From Rebecca billardiae RCC1528 (lineage: Eukaryota > Haptophyta), in assembly GCA_965240325.2 (NCBI GenBank), contig OZ251245.1, positions 124,001 to 188,000 of the forward strand: a DNA stretch of 64,000 bases, in the 5' to 3' direction. The notes under the pieces were generated by a model. The model searched no databases. It had not been told where the DNA came from and saw only the letters and a list, made by a program, of their open reading frames with translations. Both the position numbers and the translations under genes were made by a program. Positions 11,262 to 23,261 of the stretch are shown here, piece after piece (the stretch's first letter is position 1; each line of letters opens with the position of its first letter).

Positions 11262-14121
11262 CGCGGCCGCGACGCCTCGCCGCCGCGCGGCGTGGCGGGC
11301 GCGGCCGCGGCGAGCTATGTGCGCGCGGGCGGCGGCGGCGGCGCGACGGCGGCGGCGGCGGCTGCGACGGCGCACGCGCGGGGCACCGCGGAGCTGCGCA
11401 CGCTGGGCACGCACGCGTCCGAGCTGGGCAAGCAGCAGGCCTTCCTCGACGACATGGCCTCGTCAGGAGTCATCACACACACCGGTGCGCGCGCACGCGC
11501 CGCACGCGCCGCACGCGCCGCACGCCGCCGTCAGCCGCCGTGTGCACGGCCATCGCGCGCCTCGCTCGGCTGCGCGTCGCACGCGCCCGCCCGCCCGCCC
11601 TCACGCACCCGCCGCCGCCCCCGCCCGCCCCCGCCCAAACCCGCCTCGTGTCATTCTCCCCTGCTCATTATTTTATTTCACCCAAAATGAATGATGCATT
11701 CCTCTTCTGAACGCTCGGCGCGCAGAGCACTCGGCCGCCTCCACGCGCCTCGCCCTCTCCGTCCGCGACGCGCGGCGCAAGTACCTCAGCAAGCTGGTGT
11801 GGCTATGCACGCGCGGCGCTCTCTCCGAGCTCGAGTTTGAAGCCGCGCGCACGCGCCTCGCCCGGCTGCACGCGCGCGAGCTGCGCTACGCCAAGCTGCT
11901 AGTTGGGCTGGGGTACGATGTGGCCCTGGCGAAGCACCGCTCCGCCGCGCGCGAGAAGGAGCGGGCGGAGCAGAGGCGCGGCGCGCAGCCGCAGCCGCAG
12001 ACCAACACCGCCGACGCCGCGCAGACGCCGCCGCCGCGCTCCGCGTCGCCGCCCAAGGGCGTCGGCGGCGCGTCGAGTCGCGGCGCGTCCTTCCGCGCGC
12101 GCGGCGGCGGCGGGCTCGCCGCCGCCGCCGCCGGCCTCGACGTGCCCGCTGTGACCAGCTTCCGGAAGGGCCCCGGCGGCGGCGGCGCGGGCGGCAGCGC
12201 GCTGCCGAGCCCGGCCAAGTCCGGCGGCGCACCCTCGGACGCGGGCGGCGCCGCCGGCTTCGACCCGAAACGGCCGGGCGACGAGCACACAGACGTCGAG
12301 CTGGTGCTAGAGGCCCTGTTTGCGGTCGAGCGCTACGACCCGGCGGCGGCGGCGCACGCGCACGCGCACGGGGGCGGTGCTGGGCGCGTGCTGCCGGGTG
12401 AGGTGCTGCGCATCGCGGCGGTGATGGGGCGGCGCGCGGGCGTGGAGGAGGACGACGACGCGGGCGCGGAGGCGGCGCAGGCGGCGCAAGGCCGGCCCGT
12501 GCGGACGGGCGGCGGCGCGGCGGCGGGCGCGGCGGCGGGCGGCGGCGCGCGCCAGCCGGCGGGCGGGCGCAAGCCGCAGCCGCCGCTCGCGCGGCACCCG
12601 TCCGCCGCGTGGCCGTCGCCGCCGCCGGCGGACGGCGCGGCCAAGGCGCCGCGGCGGCAGCCCGAGGCGCCCGCGCCTGCCGACCCGGCCTCCGCCTCCG
12701 CAGCCGCGGACGTGCCCGAAGGCGCCGAGGGCGCCCACGGCGGCGGCGCGAGCGGCGGCGGCGCGGCGGCGCGGCGCGCCAAGCCTTCTTCCAAGCACCC
12801 GCCGCCGCCGCCGCCGCGGCAGCCGGCGGCAGCGCGCGCCGACGGCGGCGCGGACGGCGGCGCGAGCGCCTCGCCGCGCGGCTCGGGCGTCAACGCCGCC
12901 AAGCGGCTTTCGGAGGCCTCCTCCCCGCGCTCGGCCGCCAAGCCCAAGCCCGCGGCGGAGGAGGGCGGCGGCGGCGGCGGCGCCACCGCCGGCGGCGGAC
13001 GGCGGCAGGCGGCGGCGGCGGCGCGCGGCGCGGGCGGCGCGCAGGCGGGCAGCGGCCGCGCCGCCGCCGCCGCCGCGGCCGCCGAGCGCGGCGACACGGT
13101 GGCGGCACCCAAGGTGGCGGCGCGCGCGGCGCGCGGCGGCGGCGGTGCCGCCGGCGGCGCGGCCGAGGCGCGGCGCCCGCCAAGCCTGCGCACGCCGCCA
13201 GACGCGGCGACGCGCGCCGACGGCGCGCGGGCACACCTGCGCACGCCGCCCGCCGCGCCCTCGCCGCCGCGCCGCGCGCGCGCCTCGCAGGAGGGCCTGG
13301 GCACGCCCGACCGCCGCTCGTCGCGCGAGGGCGGCGGGGAGATGACGCCCGAGCAGGCGGCCGCGGCGGACCCGCTCTCCGCCGGCATTGGCACGCCCGA
13401 TCGCCGCTCGTCGCGCGAGGGCGGCGGGGCGATGACGCCCGAGCAGGCGGCTGCCGAGGACCCGCGCTCCGCCGGCATCCACACGCCCGATCGGCGCTCG
13501 TCGCGCGCGGGCGGCGGCGCGGCCACGCCCGATCTCGCGCCGGCCGCGCCGGCCGAGCAGAGTGCCGCAGAGCCCGCCGCCGCGCCTGGCGGCCGCGCGC
13601 CCGCCGCCGACGGCGCCGCCGCCGAGCCCGCCGCGCAGAGTGCCGCCGACGCCGCCGCCGCCGCGCCCGCCGCGCCGCCCGCGCTGCCCGGCAGTCCCGA
13701 GCGCGCGGCCAGCACGCCGGATGGCGCGGGAGCGGGCGCGGCGCCGGCCGCGCCGCCCGACGCGCCCGCGCCGCCCATCGCCGCCGCACCTGCCGCCGCC
13801 GCCGCACCGGCCGCCAAGCCCGAGCCGCCGCCGCCGCCGCCCGCCGCCGCGGCCGCGCGCCAGCCGAGCCCGCTCGCGCCGCCGCCGCCGCCGCCGCCGC
13901 GCCGCGCCGCCGAGCCGGAGGGCGACGACATCGATCTGAGCGGCCTCCTCGACGCCGACGAGTACGGAGCGGCAGGCGGCGGCGCCGACTCGGACCTCGA
14001 GCTCGAGGCGGCCATCCTCGGAGGGGCCGACGCGGACGGCGGGGCCGCGCGGCCGCCGCCAGCTGCCGGCGGAGCCGCCGCGGACGACGACGAGTACGAC
14101 GACGACTTTGATGACGATTGA
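4061..14121 (+). CDS. Giant armadillo-repeat / IQ-motif protein (six exons, ~3,030 aa)
   Basis: Exons 4061-4360, 4685-9436, 9564-10764, 10882-10988, 11148-11484 and 11726-14121 join in phase and give 3,031 codons including the stop; all introns are GT..AG. The N-terminal ~680 residues hold armadillo-like helices (LIFASLSVVVNLADLAPEPEAM; LALSTVTNLAAM; FYSACGLRNLLGSR). Roughly residues 680-1650 carry about 18 IQ-type motifs (IQAAFRGRRARR, IQAAWRGRRSRR, IQAVARGRRARV, IQRVARGRRGRL), expected to bind calmodulin or EF-hand light chains. The C-terminal third is low complexity with a 30-residue tandem repeat and an acidic end (DDDEYDDDFDDD). The start is the first ATG in frame with the armadillo region. 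ASPM/abnormal-spindle proteins combine IQ and ARM elements in the opposite order; no CH domain is seen, so a cytoskeletal or centrosomal scaffold role is only an inference. Confidence 0.72.
13301..13540 (+). repeat. 90-bp tandem repeat coding a TPDRRSSR-type motif
   Basis: Units start near 13301, 13391 and 13481. Each encodes [G/H]TPDRRSSR[E/A]GGG followed by a TP-containing stretch (MTPEQAA in two copies). The 90-bp period keeps the frame. RRSS and TP look like kinase-type sites, which is an inference. Confidence 0.8.
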
Positions 14122-14815
14122 TGACGCGCGCGATATGACGACGACGATGATGTCGCGCCACGGCCACGGTTGGCGGCACTTCGGCCCCCGGGGTGGCCGC
14201 GGCACGGGCCATACGCGCGGGGTCAGGGCCACCGTAGGCCCGCGGGCCGCGTGCACGGGTGCCTAGTTTACTGCTGATGATGAATATACCGCGCCCGCGG
14301 CCATACAGCATACTAGCTGCTATAGCGCAAGTCGATCAGTAGTGTCCGATTCCGTAGTCATCAGTCGGACTCGACGCGACTGCTGAACCGCTGAACGCGC
14401 GCCGCCATCATCAACGCTGCTGACGACTTTGAATGAATGGCGGCGGCGTATAGTCGCCGTCGGGTTGATGAAGAGTATATTAGAGTATCGCGGGTGCGTG
14501 ATGGCGGTGGCGGCTGTATCGGCAGCTACTAGCATCAGCTAGTAGTATATGGCGCGCCGTCGTACGACTGATGCTGACGATCGGGAGATCACTATACTGG
14601 CGCGCGCTGTACCGGAGTACGACGAGCGCCGGTACGCCACGTACCGCCGCGGATATATACAGTCATACACGGTAGTACTAGTAGCCGCGCCGGCTGCGCT
14701 CATTATCGTCGGCCCCGGGCGGATCCGCGGTCCGCGGCCAGCCGTCGCCAGTCGGCGCCGGTAGCATAGACCCGATGACGACGCGATTAGATCGCGACGA
14801 TGACGTACTACTACC

Positions 14816-14897
<82 letters not shown>

Positions 14898-15618
14898 TAC
14901 TGCGCTACCGTATATGCGCCTACGCGGACAGTCACGTGACAGCAGCGACGCGACGAGTACGGCGCCTCGTCCAGGCAGCGGCGCCGCGCCGCCGACGCCG
15001 GTAGTGCGGGATGCCGGGGCGGCGGTCGGGCCCGCGCGGCCGGCGGCTGGTCGTCACCGCGCCGCGGGGCTGACGATGCCGGAACGGGCGGCCATGCTGT
15101 CAGACGTCGCAGATCGTCGCCGATCATCCGGCGCGGACCCGGGGCGCGCACCGAGTGACTGATGATTCAGAGTCCGATATCGGATCGTCATCCGGGGCTA
15201 AGCCGCGGACCGGGCGGCGGCGCAGCCGTGAGCCGGCGGCCCGCCGTCGGACTTCGTCACTTGACAGACACTTCGGGAGCGACGGGAGCCCATCGGGGCC
15301 GTCGCGGAGCCGGCGGGGCCGCCGTACGCGTATGGCGGCGGTGGCGTAGTATTATTAGTAGTGGCGCTATGATGTATGCTATAGATACGGCAGGCTGCGC
15401 TCGTCGGTACCTAGCGGTGCCGCGGCGGGACGGGCGGGCGGGGACGGCGCCGTGGCACCAAGCCGGGCGCAGTCCGCCGCCCGCCGGACGCGGCCCGCCG
15501 TGGCCGCTGCGTCCTCACGGCACCGGAACACGGCGCCCCGCACAGCGCCACCACCCGGACCCGCTGCCCGGCGAGTGCGCCACCAGCGCCGCCGGGCGAC
15601 AGCCCGCTGCTCGGCTGC
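14122..15618. other. Intergenic region between convergent genes
   Basis: About 1.5 kb between the 3' ends of the ARM/IQ gene and the bestrophin gene. It is markedly AT-richer than the coding DNA and includes a long TA microsatellite. No open frame resembles a protein. Confidence 0.5.
14819..14896. repeat. (TA)n microsatellite, ~39 units
   Basis: Uninterrupted TA dinucleotides over 78 bp in the spacer between two convergent genes. Confidence 0.97.
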
Positions 15619-17302
15619 TCAGTGCGCCTCCTCGAAGACGGCGCTCGCGCCGAGCGAGTAGCGCGCGAGGGCGGCGAGGGCGCCAGTCGAGTCGGAGCTC
15701 AGCACGCCGCCGCCGTCGTGCCCGCCGTCGCGGCCGTGCGCGCCGGCGGCGCGGCGGTGGAGCGGGTTGTGGTGGTGATGCCGCTCGGGCGGCGACGCGG
15801 CGCCGTGCTTGGCGCGCTCGTCCGGGCCGCGCCGCGGGCCGCCGCCGCCGCCCTGGCCCTCGTCTTCGTGTGAGAGCCGCGCGCCGCGCTCGACAAGCGG
15901 CTCGGCGGCGCCGTCGCCGCCGCCGCCGCCGCTCCCGCCCGCGTCGTCGTGGTGCGAGCCGCCGCCCGCGTGGTGGTGCGGGTGGTGCATGATCACGTCG
16001 CGCTTCTTGGCCGCCTCGTCCACCGACGCGCGGATCGTCTCGGCCGAGAGCAGCGAGGCGGCTGTGGACCCAAACAGGTTGCGCCGCCGCTGTTTCTGCT
16101 CTGTCGAGAGCGCGCCGACCTCGGCGCCGATGAACGGGTCGTCTGGGACCGCGCGCCCCGCGTCGGGCAGCAGCAGGTGCACCAGCCGCGCGTTCCACTC
16201 GTCCTGCAGCTGGCACAGCGGCAGGTGGTTCGGCCCGTGCCCGTACGGCTCCTCCAGCTCCCGCGCGACCTGGTTGAGGCTCTGGTACCCGAGCGAGACG
16301 AAGAAGGAAAGAACGACAATGAGCGCCATGCCGCCCGCGTCGCGCGAGACGACGCGCGGGCCGCCCGGCTCCTCTGGGCCGGCCTCGTCCTCCTGGTACC
16401 CCACGAACGCCGAGATGATCAGCGGCGCGATGAAGTTGAAGACGTGCAGCAGCAGCGTCACGAGCTGCACGTACGGGAACGGGAAGGGCGTGTGCGCGAT
16501 GCGCGCGGCGTGCATGTACCCCAGGTGGCCGTCGGAGATCACCTGATAGGTACGGGAGAGGATCGGCGCCGGCACGGGCAGCCCGCCCGCCTGCGTGCGC
16601 GCCACCACGAGCTGGAACACCCACGACATGCACAGGTACGGCCGGTCCTTCGAGTGCGACGCCTCGAGCGCCGCGATCTCGGCGCCCGAGATACCGCCCA
16701 CCACCGGGAACGGGTGCGCGAGCGCCTGCGCCGCGTACGACTCGGGGTCCCAGATGTAGAGCATGTTTGAGAGGACGAAGCGGAAGGGGGTGAGGCCGGA
16801 CTGCGCCTGCTGCGCGCCGATCCCCTGGTCCGCGATCGACGGGCGGCGGGAGAGGTGCCGGCCCGGGTTGGCGGCGAGCAGGCCCGCGCCCACCGCGCCG
16901 TCCGCGCCGCCGCCCGCCGCACCCTCTGCACCGCCCTCCGCCGCCGCCGCCGACGCGCCGGGCAGCGCGGGCACGCTGACGGACGCGTCGCCGCGGCCCC
17001 AGCTGCGCGACGCGTCGGCCGCGCCGCCGCCGCCCACCGCCGCCGCCGCCTTCTCCCTGAGCTGCTTCGCCGCGCGGCTCGGCGTGCGCAGCTGGCCGAG
17101 CGGAGGGCGCGGCGGCTGCGGCGCCGCCGCCGACGGCGCCGGCGGGTCGGGCGCGGGCGCGCCGTGCTTGGTGCTGCCGAGGGCGCTGCTGCCGCTGCCG
17201 CTGCCGCTCCGGCCTCGCGAGGGCGAGCGCTCGCCCACGCCGCACGCGGCGCCGGCGCCGCACGCGCCCACGTGCGAAGGGTGGCGCTCGGCCACACCGC
17301 CC

Positions 17303-17350
<48 letters not shown>

Positions 17351-18803
17351 CCGCCGCCGCCGCCGGCAGCGCTGCCGCCCGTCAGCCGTCGCTCGACGCC
17401 GAGCGCGCCCGAGCCGTCGGAGGAGCTCTCGGAGGGGGTGCCTTGCTCGCCCGCCGGCGCGGCGCCGACGCTCACCACGACCGCCTCCGGCGCCGTCGGC
17501 GGCGGCGCGGGCTCCGGAGGGCCGGGCGGCGGCGGCGCGAGCAGGTGCGGCTGCGCGGGCGGCAGCGGCGTGCACGGCGGCACCGCCGCCGCCGCCGCCG
17601 CCGCCGCCATGCCGGCGTGCGGCTCGGAGCACGCGCGGCGCGCGAGCGGCTCGACGCGCGCGGAGGGCTCCGCGCCGCCCCGCGCGCCCCCGCCCGGCAC
17701 GCGCGACGGCCTCCCGGGCGACTCTGGAATCGGCTCGGGCGCGGCGGAGCGCGGCTGCCGTCCAGCAGCGCCGGAGCCGTGCGGGGTCCGGCCCGCCGCC
17801 GCCGCCGCCATCGCGCCCGCCGCGGCCGACGTGGCGCCGGGCGGCGAGGGCGGCGGGGCGGCGTCGGCGCCGGGCTCGGCGGCCGCCTGCGACCCCGCCT
17901 CGTCCTCCCCGCCCTCCGAGTTCCGCCGCGAGCCCAGCCGCGAGTGCAACACCCGAAGCCGCGGCGCCCCCTCCGGCACGGTGCCCGCGGCCGCGCCGCC
18001 GCGCGCCGCGTGCGCCGCGGCGTCGCGCGCGGCCGTGCGCGCGGTCGAGTGGAAGCGCATGCCGCGCTCGTCGAACTCGATGCCGAATGGGTCGCCGCGC
18101 TCGAGCGAGGAGCACCCGTCCACGAACTGCGGGCGCGCGGGGCCAGGGGGCGGGGCGGCGGGCGCGCGGCTTCGATGCGGAGTGCGGATTGGCGCGGGGG
18201 GCCGCGCGCCGCGCGCCGCGCCCGCTCGGCCTGCCACGCCCGCGCCAGCCCGCCCGCCCACGCGCGCGCGCGCGCTTCGAGAGCCGCCTCGCCCCGCCCC
18301 AGCCCCGCCCAGCCTCCCTGCGCGCCACCCCGGCAACCGCCCCCGCGCGCGCGGGTGCGGCTGCGCGCGCGGCTGCGGCTAACCTGCCAGTCCATGCGGA
18401 GGTCGGCAAGGCAGACGGCGTGCATGAGGGAGAAGAGGTGGACCATGCGCGCGCGCCAGTGCTTCGAGTCGGGCAGCTGCGAGTACTCGAAGTGCACGAG
18501 GTGCATCGCCGCGTCGCCCCACTTGGCCTGCATCTGCTGCACCGCCGCGCGCGCGTCCCACCACCGGTTGTACGCCAGGTTCGACCTCTGCACGAGGAGG
18601 AAGCCGAGGACCATGCCGAGGATGTGCAGCGCGTACGGGTGGTCGACGAGCGTGCGCGTCGGGCCGGTCACGCCGAACCACTCGAAGAGCAGCGCGAGCA
18701 GCCCCGTGAACGTCGCCTGCGGCAGCGTGCGCGGGATGACAGACCCGTACCAGATGAGGAACACGCGGAGGCCGCTCGCCTCGGCGGAGGAGTAGTAGAT
18801 CAT
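15619..18803 (-). CDS. Bestrophin-like anion channel, two exons
   Basis: Exon 1 is 18803-18384 (140 codons) and exon 2 is 18126-15619 (836 codons); the intron is GTTAG..GCAG in phase 0 and the total is ~975 aa. The N-terminus has the bestrophin pattern of membrane helices, then FLLVQRSNLAYNRWWDAR, close to the family's conserved R-x-N-x-x-Y-x-R-W-W segment. The C-terminal half has LIVVLSFFVSLGYQSLNQ followed by VARELEEPYGHGPNHLPL, matching the second conserved region (E-L-E-x-P-F/Y-G). Between them sits a ~400-residue low-complexity insert (Gly/Ala/Pro/Ser, including a poly-Gly run) that ordinary bestrophins lack. The tail is His-rich (HHPHHHAGGGSHH). Bestrophins are Ca-responsive Cl/HCO3 channels; in algae, thylakoid members feed bicarbonate to carbonic anhydrase. 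No clear transit peptide is seen, so location is unknown. Confidence 0.82.
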
Positions 18804-19609
18804 GGCGCGGAGGAGGAGGCGGAGGGGGGCGCACGGGCCCGCCGCCGCGCCCGCTCGGCGCGCAAGGACGAGCCGCGCCCGGCCTCCGGAGTGCTGTGCG
18901 CGCGGCGCGCGGGGGCAAGCAAGCAGCCGGCAACCCCGGCCCCAAGCGCGAGTCAGACGGTGATGCGCCCCACCGGAGCGAGACGAGCTGCTTTCCTCCC
19001 GCCCTCTTCTGTACCGTCGGCAGATCCGCCCCTACCGTACCGCACGGATCTGGGCGGTTCCTCCGTGGTCTCGTACGGAGTCAGAGAGTTCAGCGCCGCC
19101 GTGCCGCGTGCGGTTGGGCTGAGCTTGAGAGTCACACTCACAGCAGCGCTTGGCAGCGCCTACTCAGCAATCCTGACTCTTGACGTCTGATCCGCCACGT
19201 GGTTACAACGCAAGCCCTGAGCCGCCGCCGAGCCAGCCACCGCCGCCTTGGCAGTCGGCCGCGCTGCCAGCGGCGGCTTTGACATGTGACTTTTGAGTTT
19301 GGTCAATAATGCCAATGGCCAAAGGTCGGTCCTGCGGCCGGTCGTCACGGTCGTCCTCAGTGACCGGCGGTCGCGGCTCCGTCGAGCGCCACGGCCGCAC
19401 CAGGCGCCGCCCCGCGCTGGGCGCACGGGCTGGCCGCCCGGCGGAGGCCGGCCGCGGCAGAGCCAACGCGCGCGCGCGCTCGGCGCTCGTCCCATCAAAG
19501 CTGGCGCCGGCGGCGAGCGGCGGCGCGCGCGCAACGCGCGGCGCGCGCCCGCGCCGCGCTCGCGCCGCGAGCCCGCCCGGCGCTGCGCCAGCGCGCCGCG
19601 CGCGCGCGC
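18804..19609. other. Intergenic region
   Basis: Lies upstream of the bestrophin-like gene and downstream of the PAQR gene, both on the minus strand, so it should contain the bestrophin promoter. No protein-like frame and no recognisable motif were seen. Confidence 0.4.
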
Positions 19610-20551
19610 TCACGCGCGGCAGCCCGCCCGCTTGAGCTCCCACGCCTGCATCGACGTCGAGTAGTGCAGCAGGATCGCCGCGACGACGAAGCAGTGGAAA
19701 GTGGCGTGCGAGCCCCACACCGAGAGCAACGGCGCGCACGCCGACGCGCGCGTGCGCACGCGCGTGTGCGCAGAGCGGAGGGCGGCCATCATGGAAGCGC
19801 TGGCCTTGAGCGCGGGCGGCTCGACGGAGGTGTCGACGCCGCACGCGCCGCCCGCCACCGCGTCGTCCGCCGAGCCCGCGTGGAAGATCACCGCCTCGAG
19901 CGAGTTGGCCAGCGGCGGCTTGCGCCGGTGCGAGCGCGCGGGCGCGCGGCCGTCCGGCAGCAGCGCGGCGGGCGCGCGCGGCGGCGTGCCGCCCGCGTCC
20001 GCGCGCACCGGCCCGCCGGCGCGCGAGCTCTCCTCGCTCGGCGCGCCGCCGGCCCCCTTCGCCGCCCAGCGCTCGGGCATGCGCAGCACGTCGATCACCG
20101 CGCCCACGCTGTACAGCACGCCCATCGCGATCACGCCCAGCCCGATGTGCCGCGTGCGCGCGTGCGCTAGCAGCTGCACCGCCGGCATCAGGCCGAACCA
20201 GCCGATCCCGAGGAAGACGGCGGCGCGGACGGGCTGGTAGGCGGGCGTGGCGAAGCGGGGGAGGAGGCAGAGCACCGCGACCACGCCGACGAGCCCCGAG
20301 ATCCCCAGCGCGTACGTCAGCCGCCACGCCGGCGCGAAGCAGTCCAACCCGAACTGCAACACAGTCAGCCATGACCCCCAGACCAGCATGAGCACCCCGG
20401 CAAAGTCAACCTTGATGAGCGCGCGGCGCACGCGCACGCCCGAGTCGCAGAAGAGGTGGAAGGCGGCGGAGAAGGAGAGGCAGCAGAACGCGCCGAGCAG
20501 AAACCCGCCGAACGCCACGATGTCGAGCGTGCCCGCGACGCGGCCGCCGAT

Positions 20552-20595
<44 letters not shown>

Positions 20596-21238
20596 GGTGG
20601 TGCCCTCGGAGCGGGCCGTCGGGCTGCAGCGTGAGGTAGGCGAGCACGGCGACGGCGATCGCGCCGGAGAGGTGGGTCCACACGTTTGCCGTCTGGTTGT
20701 GCAGCTGCACCAGGCTCCGTGCCGCGGAGCGCACCAGCGTGCGCGCGTCCGCGCCCGGCGGCGGCGGACGGCGGTACCCGAACAACACGTACTCGTTGTC
20801 GACGCGCCACCAGCGGTGCTCGGGGTCGAGGTCGTCGATGGCGAGGCACTCGCCCTCGGAGAGCGAGCGCATCGCGTCCAGCCCCCGCACGCCGCCCGCA
20901 CCCTCCGCCTGCAGGCCCGGCGCCGCGCCCGCGGCGGCGCGTGGCGGCGGCGCGCGCGCTTCGCGCCATGACGCGGCCGCCTCCGCCGCGCCCGCCGCGG
21001 CGGCGCCGGCGCTGGCGGCGGGCGGCGGCGGGCGCTTGGGCGGCGGGAGGTGATCGTACTCGCCCATCCCCCACGACGCCTCGTCCGAGCGCTGCTCGTA
21101 CGCGACCAGCAGCGCGCGAGAGAGCGACGCGCGCTCGGCCGCATCCGCCGCGTCGCGCTCGGCGGCGTGCGTCAGGCTGTCGAGCGCGGCGGCGGAGGGC
21201 GTGGTGTCGGCGGGGTGCGTGGGCCACGGTCCGCCCAT
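19610..21238 (-). CDS. PAQR family (adiponectin receptor / hemolysin III type) 7-TM protein
   Basis: Single exon from ATG at 21238 to TGA at 19612-19610, 542 aa. The hallmark segment HNQTANVWTHLSG starts at residue 180, followed by TM1. A conserved helix carries SFSAAFHLFCDSG with His261, then VDFAGVLMLVWGSW, further hydrophobic spans, and near the C-terminus WGSHATFHCF with His511 and His515 (H-x3-H). These histidines match the Zn-binding set of PAQR proteins, which are seven-helix enzymes/receptors with ceramidase-like activity in well-studied members. Unusual additions are a poly-Gly run after TM1 (nt ~20555-20600) and a ~110-residue Ala/Gly/Arg loop between late helices (around nt 19800-20060). 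The cytosolic N-terminus is long (~180 aa). The ligand is unknown. Divergent from the esterase gene, with 562 bp between starts. Confidence 0.88.
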
Positions 21239-21800
21239 GCTCGACGCGTCGAGTCGCTCGCCGCGGCGCGCGTGCCTCCGTCGCTCGGCTGAGCGCTCCC
21301 CCGTCCGGCGTGCGCGGGCGCGTGCCCGAAACGATTGCGCGGTGCGGGCGTGCCGCGCCGGGCTGCAAGTTGCGGCGGGACGCGCGCCTCGTTCTTCCAG
21401 TGCGCGCTGACGAGGCTGATTAGCGCCAGATTGGCGGAGATGCTATGCACGATTCCCAAACGCGCGACGCGCGACGAGGCCGGGCGAACCGGCACGGCAC
21501 AGCCCCGAACCTGGACCTGCCTTTGCTGATTGGGCGCATGCACGCGACCGAGCAATCATTGCGCTACTCCGCACGTTTGCACGCGCGCGCGTGGACGCGA
21601 GCGGCCCGCTCATCTGTACCGCGAAGCGGCGCCGTTTCGTTTTCATCGAACGATCTTCCCGCCTTTCAGGTCGTAGAGACGTAGACTCGCTGCTCACCAG
21701 TCAGTGCTAGTAGGAGTAGGAGGTGTAAGTGTCCCAGGAGTTCGCCGGTAGTACTGTGAGTATGGGGGTATCCAGACGTACACGGCCCGCCCACTCAAGG
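21239..21800. promoter_or_regulatory. Shared upstream region of divergent PAQR and esterase genes
   Basis: 562 bp between two divergent ATG codons, so it must contain or overlap both promoters. Base composition is less GC-rich than the flanks. I see no convincing TATA or other core element. Confidence 0.35.
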
Positions 21801-23217
21801 ATGGCGGCCTCGCGCGCGGCGTGCACGGCGCTGTGGCTGCTCGTGACGAGCGCGTTGGCGGCGGCGCGCGCGGAGGAGCTGCCCAAGGACGCGCCGACCG
21901 TCCGCGTGCGCGAGGGCGTCCTCGTCGGCTCGTACGACTCGCCGCGCCGCCGGATCGCCCGCTTCCTCGCCGTGCCGTACGCCGCGCCGCCGGTCGGCGA
22001 GCTGCGCTGGCGCCCGCCGCGCCCGCCCGCGGCGTGGGGCGAGACGCCGCGCAACGCGACGCGCAGCGCGCGCCCGTGCGCCCAGCCGGGCACCCGGGGC
22101 TCGGAGGACTGCCTCTACCTCAACGTCTTTGCGAGCGCGCGCGCGCTCGCGCGCGCGGCCGAGTCGCCCGCGGCCGAGCGGCGCGACGCGAGCGGCGGCG
22201 CCGCGACGATCGTCTTCCTGCACGGCGGCGCGTTCCAGATCGGAGCGCCGCCGAGCATGTCGCGGCTGCTCGTGCAGCTCGACGACCTCGGCCTCGAGCC
22301 GCCCGAGGGCCTCGTCGCCGTCTCGGTCGCGTCCCGGCTCGGCATCTTTGGGTTCCTGCATGATGAGTCGCTGTGCGCGCCCGCGGGCGGCGGCGCCGAC
22401 GGCGCGCGCGGCGGCGGCGGCGGCGGCGACGGTGGTGGCGCGGGCTCGGAGGCGGAGGGCGGCGCGGGGCTGTACGGGCTGCTCGACCAGCGCGCCGCGC
22501 TGCGCTGGCTCGCGGCCAACGCGCCGCGCTTCGGCGGCAGCGCGCGCCGCGTCATCCTCTGGGGAACATCATCGGGCGCCCTCGCCATCTCAGCGCACCT
22601 AACCATGGCGCGCTCGCAGCAGCTGTTCCATGGCGCCATCCTCGCGTCGGGCACGTTCGGCGCGGCGGGCGCCAAGTCGGCGGCGCAGGCGCGGCGCACG
22701 CTCGACGTGGTGGCGGCGCGCGCGCGCTGCGCGGCCGGCGCCGGCGGCGAGCGCGTGCGCTGCCTCCGCGGCCGAAGCACGCGCCAACTGCTCGCTGCGT
22801 CATCGCCCCTTGGCGAGCGGGCGCGCGCGGGCGATGAGCCGGCCGCGCCGCGCGGGCTGCGCCTGCCGCCTCCGGCGGAGTGGTCGGCCTTCGGCGCCGC
22901 CTCGCTCAGCGCGCTGGGCTGGGCGCCGGTCTGGGGCGGCTGCTGCGGCGCGACCGAGCTGCCCAACCACCCGTACCTCTGGCTGAGCGCACAGCGCGGC
23001 GCGCAGCGCGGCGCGCAGCGCGGCGCGCAGCGCGGCGCGCAGCGCGGCGGCGCGGGCGGCGGCGCGGGCGGCGGCGCTGGCGGCGGGGCGAACGGCAGCA
23101 GCAGCGCGGCGCGCGCCGACGGGGACGACGACGCTGGCGCCGCGTCGGCGCGGCGCGCGGCGCCGCCCATCCCCACCCTGCACGGCTTCGGCGCGGACGA
23201 GGGAGTCTCGTTCGTTG

Positions 23218-23261
<44 letters not shown>

